The notes under the pieces are model-generated. The model made no database searches. It was not told where the DNA came from and saw only the letters and a program-made list of their open reading frames with translations. The position numbers and the translations under genes were made by a program. From Nephromyces sp. MM_2019 (Eukaryota > Apicomplexa > Aconoidasida > Nephromycida), in contig JADHZB010000983.1 of assembly GCA_015657535.1 (NCBI GenBank), positions 2,640-66,639 on the forward strand: a stretch of DNA of 64,000 bases. Direction: 5' to 3'. Below are positions 60,982 to 64,000 of the stretch, in pieces. The first letter of the stretch is position 1. Every line of letters begins with the position of its first letter.

Positions 60982-62527
60982 ATGTCAAACACACCTAGTA
61001 CAGCTGCAGGGTCCGGCGATGAAGTGGAATTGCCGGATCTTTCTAGCTTTTATAACTCGGTTAAAGCTACTGTTCAGAAACTTGAAAGATATTTGCAGAA
61101 TGTCCCCCTTATGGTGAAAATTAGCCGTAGCAGTGGTGTGCGTCCGATTTATGTGTTCACTGCTGGGATAGTTTTGCTCGCATCCTCTATAGTAGATGGC
61201 TGGGGCGTGAATTTGTTTATAGGGACCGCTGGGCTAGCATATCCATGTAAGTTGTATAGTTTATTCGGTTTGTGTGTGGGAGCACTGTAATGAAGATGGG
61301 ACTGCTTTTTGCTTCTTTATATGCTTGCCTGCTAGGGAGTGATGTGTTTTTGCGTGTTTGCTACTAGAAGGATGCCTTGTGCTTTGTCTACAAATGGCTG
61401 CTTTCCGGAGTATGCTGATGAAATAAACGAGTATAATGATATACTTTTCCATATATGAAGACCTGTTGCTGCTTATAGAGGCTAGAGCTCTTTTATATTT
61501 CATTGGTATACTAATTTTAGCGAATTTTTTCGCTGCTTCGAAGCAATGAAAAGTGTCTAGTATTTGTCTCTTTCTGAGAAATAGTACTCTGCTGATTATG
61601 GTACCTTTTGGTTTCTTATATTGAGTTTTGCTTTGCCTTTACACTGCTTCTTCATCCGCACATTTATCTGCAACTTGTAGCTTCGATTTCACAGGCATAT
61701 TCTGATTCCTGATTTTATTTTTAGCGTGGATGAGCTTTAAGGCCATAGAGAGTCACGACGAGCACGCACAAGTTACTTGGTTGGCTTATTGGTTAGTCTA
61801 CGCCCTTTTCTCCTTCTCTGAGAGCCTGCTTTACTGGCTTGTCTCGAGGTTACCCTCCTATTGGCTATTGAGGTCGTTGTTTATTCTGTGGCTAGTCGCC
61901 CCGCAGTTTCAGGTAATGCCTTTGAGCAGTTTTTCCGGGAATTTTTTCTAGGCTTCTTGCTTTTAACGGTTACTCGGCTTGGCTGTCTATATCAAGCTCA
62001 ACTTCTTTTGTGCTTCCACATGCGCGTGCTTCTCTACTTCCTGGTTTGGCACACTTATCTTGAGGATACACATAAAAAGGACTCCATTACAATGCTGTGG
62101 CAGCCGTACACGCTCAGCAGGAGTTCTCACAAAAGACTACAGTCTGTGCTGTATGCATGCAGTAGTTGTATTGGTACTTCGCCAGTCGTTTTTTTTGAGT
62201 TGCCATCTGCCTTCCATTTGATTGCAAAGTCATTCCTTCTCTCACCATAGCAGGAAAGCACTCCTGCATCGTGTGATGTTACAATTGAAGCTTCGTATAC
62301 TCCTAACCCCTAAACGCGTCCTTAAGCACTGTTTGATTTTTTTTCTTGGTCCTTTTACATCTATCCTTCAGGGAGCAACTGTTATATATAAAAAAGTTAT
62401 TAGGGGTCTTCTAATCCAGCATTTGGACGAGATACAGAGCACCGTTAGGGTTATTGAAAACACTGCCCAAAACGCCTTCGGTATGATACGTGCGAGTGCT
62501 GTTAAGAGTGCTACAGTTGCAGATTAA
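60982..62527 (+). CDS. TB2/DP1/HVA22 (REEP5/Yop1-like) ER-shaping protein
   Basis: Membrane protein that bends the endoplasmic reticulum through hydrophobic hairpins. Three exons, 60982-61246, 61725-61912 and 62372-62527, give 202 residues. Donors are GTAAGT and GTAATG; acceptors follow T-rich tracts. The family core is clear: SGVRPIYVFTAGIVLL, a hydrophobic hairpin to GLAYP, the junction, then WMSFKAIESHDE (matching the family's SFKAIES), VTWLAYWLVYALFSF, LYWLVSRLPSYWLL, then GATVIYKKVIR. The N-terminal ~50 residues are acidic and Ser-rich. The C-terminus is an amphipathic helix (LIQHLDEIQSTVRVIENT) of the type that Yop1 uses for membrane bending. The start is the first ATG in frame (ATAAATGTC). 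Function in this organism is inferred from the family. Confidence 0.95.
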
Positions 62528-62997
62528 TTGTGCGTAAGGCAGTGTATCTCTATATAAGCCAGTCTGCTGTATTTGCCGTGTCGACAGATGCAAGTAATCT
62601 AGAGATGCGTAATATAATAGTAGAATTTGGCAAGAATCGGCTATTCAGCAGAGAATGTGCCAACGCCAGTCTTGCTTTTTTTGCACCCGCCGGGGTGTAA
62701 CGCTGTAATAGTTTGAAGCTCAGCTCTCAGCTCTCTCTAAGTTCCTAGGTGCAGTGCGCAGATATATATATATGTATGTAGGCACGTTAGCACGTACGTA
62801 GCCCTACTCATTCTACGTAATTACCCGTTTTTCGTGGCTACGCCACCTGAGCTGCAAAAGACCTAAAGACTAGCAAAACAATTTTATGCCCTGACACTTG
62901 TAACTTAACTTACCGGAAGTGTGAAGTGCACGCGAGGCAAACTCGTTGCAATTAGGAGCTTATTATCTGGGGAGTGGCCTGTGCTTGTTTATGGAGA
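62528..62997. other. 3' region of the REEP-like gene, no gene seen
   Basis: Contains TATATATATA-like stretches near 62763 and many TACGTA-type palindromes around 62790-62820. No open frame of note. Confidence 0.4.
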
Positions 62998-63243
62998 ATG
63001 GCGGAAGCGATCGGATTCGTTTTGCAAAACGTATCGGCGCCAGCCATCGTCATCCTAGCTTGTCACCTCATTGCCCACCCCTCTCTACTCAAGGGCCCAA
63101 CGAATGCTTATTCATCCCTGAGACTGAATGCTTATCCATCTCTCAGCCTGAATGCTTATCCATCCCTTAGATTGAATTTTTATGCATCTCTCAGACCGAA
63201 CGCTTATCCATCTCTCAGATTTCTTAAGTCCAACTTCCTCTGA
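62998..63243 (+). CDS. ORF with octapeptide repeats, 81 residues, uncertain
   Basis: ATG at 62998 (GAATGGCGG) opens MAEAIGFVLQNVSAPAIVIL, a hydrophobic start, followed by LIAHPSLLKGP and then five copies of an 8-residue repeat of the form LNAYPSLR, ending FLKSNFL and TGA. The repeat comes from the 24-base tandem array at 63103-63222. A second frame is also open across the repeat. GC content is higher here than in the rest of the window. The hydrophobic start and regular repeat could mean a secreted or surface protein, but there is no family match and the array could equally be a non-coding satellite. Confidence 0.35.
   Translation: MAEAIGFVLQNVSAPAIVILACHLIAHPSLLKGPTNAYSSLRLNAYPSLSLNAYPSLRLNFYASLRPNAYPSLRFLKSNFL
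63103..63222. repeat. 24-base tandem repeat, 5 copies
   Basis: Five contiguous units of 24 bases of the form AATGCTTATCCATCTCTCAG followed by ACTG, with a few substitutions and no length change. Every copy keeps the reading frame of the ORF at 62998. Confidence 0.92.
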
Positions 63244-64000
63244 CAACTCTTCGGTCATCGGGGAAATGAATGACGCGACGCCACCGCGCTGAGTGAGGGT
63301 AAATCCGCAGTTTCACTTTCATCGGTCCTCGAGAGAAAGTGGAAGCGCTTTAGCGTACATAAGCATCACTGGAAAGCACCGAAAGCGCGGGGTATGCGCG
63401 GCGGGACCTATTGCACAGAAGCTGCTACCGCCTGAATACCCTGCGGTTTGTTGCGTGATAACTTGCGCCGTGGCGCCTGCTGCGTAACCACACGATAAAA
63501 CTCTTGAATAACTCACCTTATATTTACACTAGAATAGTCGCTCACTTACGCCGTCACGCACGATGAACACACCCTTTGGCGAATGTCAAATTGTTACTGA
63601 TTCACACTACAATGGTCACGTAACCGGCGATTTGCGACGAGCCCTAAGGGTGAATCTGGGTAAAGCTTTACGGATTACCCACACTAGAGTAGCCTCGTAT
63701 AGACACTGTGATGTCCGACGAGCATACTTTCTGGTAAGTCCTGTAAAAGTCTCACCAACGACCCAGGACGGAAATTGTCACCAAATGAGAGATTCAACCC
63801 CAAAAAGAGAGCTAGGAGTCCCCCGGAAGCCACCCAGGCCTGGAGTTGGGATTAGACGTACCTTCAAGGTATTCAAGCAAGTACTCACCAAAAACATGGT
63901 TTCCACCTCAGGCGGAACCCCCGGTTGCCATCAAACGCAAAAGCACGCAAAATCGCACCTTCGACTGCACTCAATATCGCAAGAATCTGGAAAGCACCCA
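63244..64000. repeat. Degenerate ~77-base tandem repeat in GC-richer sequence
   Basis: The block ACACTAGAATAGTC and its variants start at 63526, 63604 and 63681, a spacing of 78 and 77 bases. Each is followed about 30 bases later by a GACGAGC-like block and then a CTTTGG/CTAAGGG/CTTTCTGG block. The array can be followed to about 63756. No gene was found from 63244 to the end of the window. Confidence 0.6.

Noticed and set aside
1..64000. Transposable elements, rRNA or CRISPR
   Set aside because: No reverse-transcriptase or transposase motifs, long terminal repeats, rRNA-like blocks or regularly spaced repeats with unique spacers were seen on either strand.

Overview
The window reads as a piece of an intron-rich, moderately AT-rich nuclear genome of a single-celled eukaryote. 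There are no bacterial features: no operons, no Shine-Dalgarno sites. Genes are cut by GT-AG introns of about 40 bases to 2 kb. My best guess is an alveolate, probably an apicomplexan related to coccidia or a chromerid-type relative. The reasons are an AOP-like peroxiredoxin with a signal-plus-transit leader of the plastid type, a COX5B with a long N-terminal extension, and an acyl-CoA oxidase ending in the peroxisomal signal SKL. This is inference; I could not run a search.

Six genes were rebuilt exon by exon and are recognisable. On the plus strand: a DUF1295 / steroid 5-alpha-reductase-like membrane protein (10203-12522), a peroxiredoxin-5-type thiol peroxidase (21458-22966) and a TB2/DP1/HVA22 (REEP/Yop1) membrane-shaping protein (60982-62527). 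On the minus strand: an 11-exon acyl-CoA oxidase (25789-35000), a 5-exon cytochrome c oxidase subunit 5B (45832-49249) and a 6-exon MTH1-type Nudix hydrolase (52556-57535). For all six, splice sites and intron phases agree with the family alignment.

Several further genes are well supported as coding but unrecognised: a multi-exon minus gene (2673 to about 6560, perhaps further), a small plus-strand gene (about 13.1-14.06 kb), a single-exon two-TM protein (17713-18216), a three-exon minus gene (18288-21160) head to head with the peroxiredoxin, a two-exon minus gene (37453-38139), a coiled-coil protein (39416-44085) and a basic protein (50049-51000).

Region by region: 1-90 is a TG microsatellite. 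0.2-10 kb holds a possible last exon of one gene and the unknown minus gene. 10-17.6 kb is T-rich with the DUF1295 gene and one unknown gene. 17.7-23.5 kb is a cluster of small genes including the peroxiredoxin. 23.6-35 kb is the acyl-CoA oxidase, whose introns are full of TG repeats (CA on the plus strand) and contain a 140-base assembly gap. 35-39.4 kb is mostly intergenic. 39.4-44.1 kb is the coiled-coil gene. 44.1-57.5 kb is a minus-strand block (COX5B, an unknown, MTH1). 57.5-61 kb is intergenic with minisatellites. 61-62.5 kb is the REEP-like gene. 62.9-64 kb is a GC-richer end with two kinds of tandem repeat.

Taken together the recognised genes cover oxidative metabolism: peroxisomal fatty-acid oxidation (which makes H2O2), mitochondrial respiration, peroxide removal in a plastid-type compartment, and nucleotide-pool cleaning. 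Nothing shows that they are co-regulated. I saw no rRNA, tRNA, CRISPR or transposase gene.
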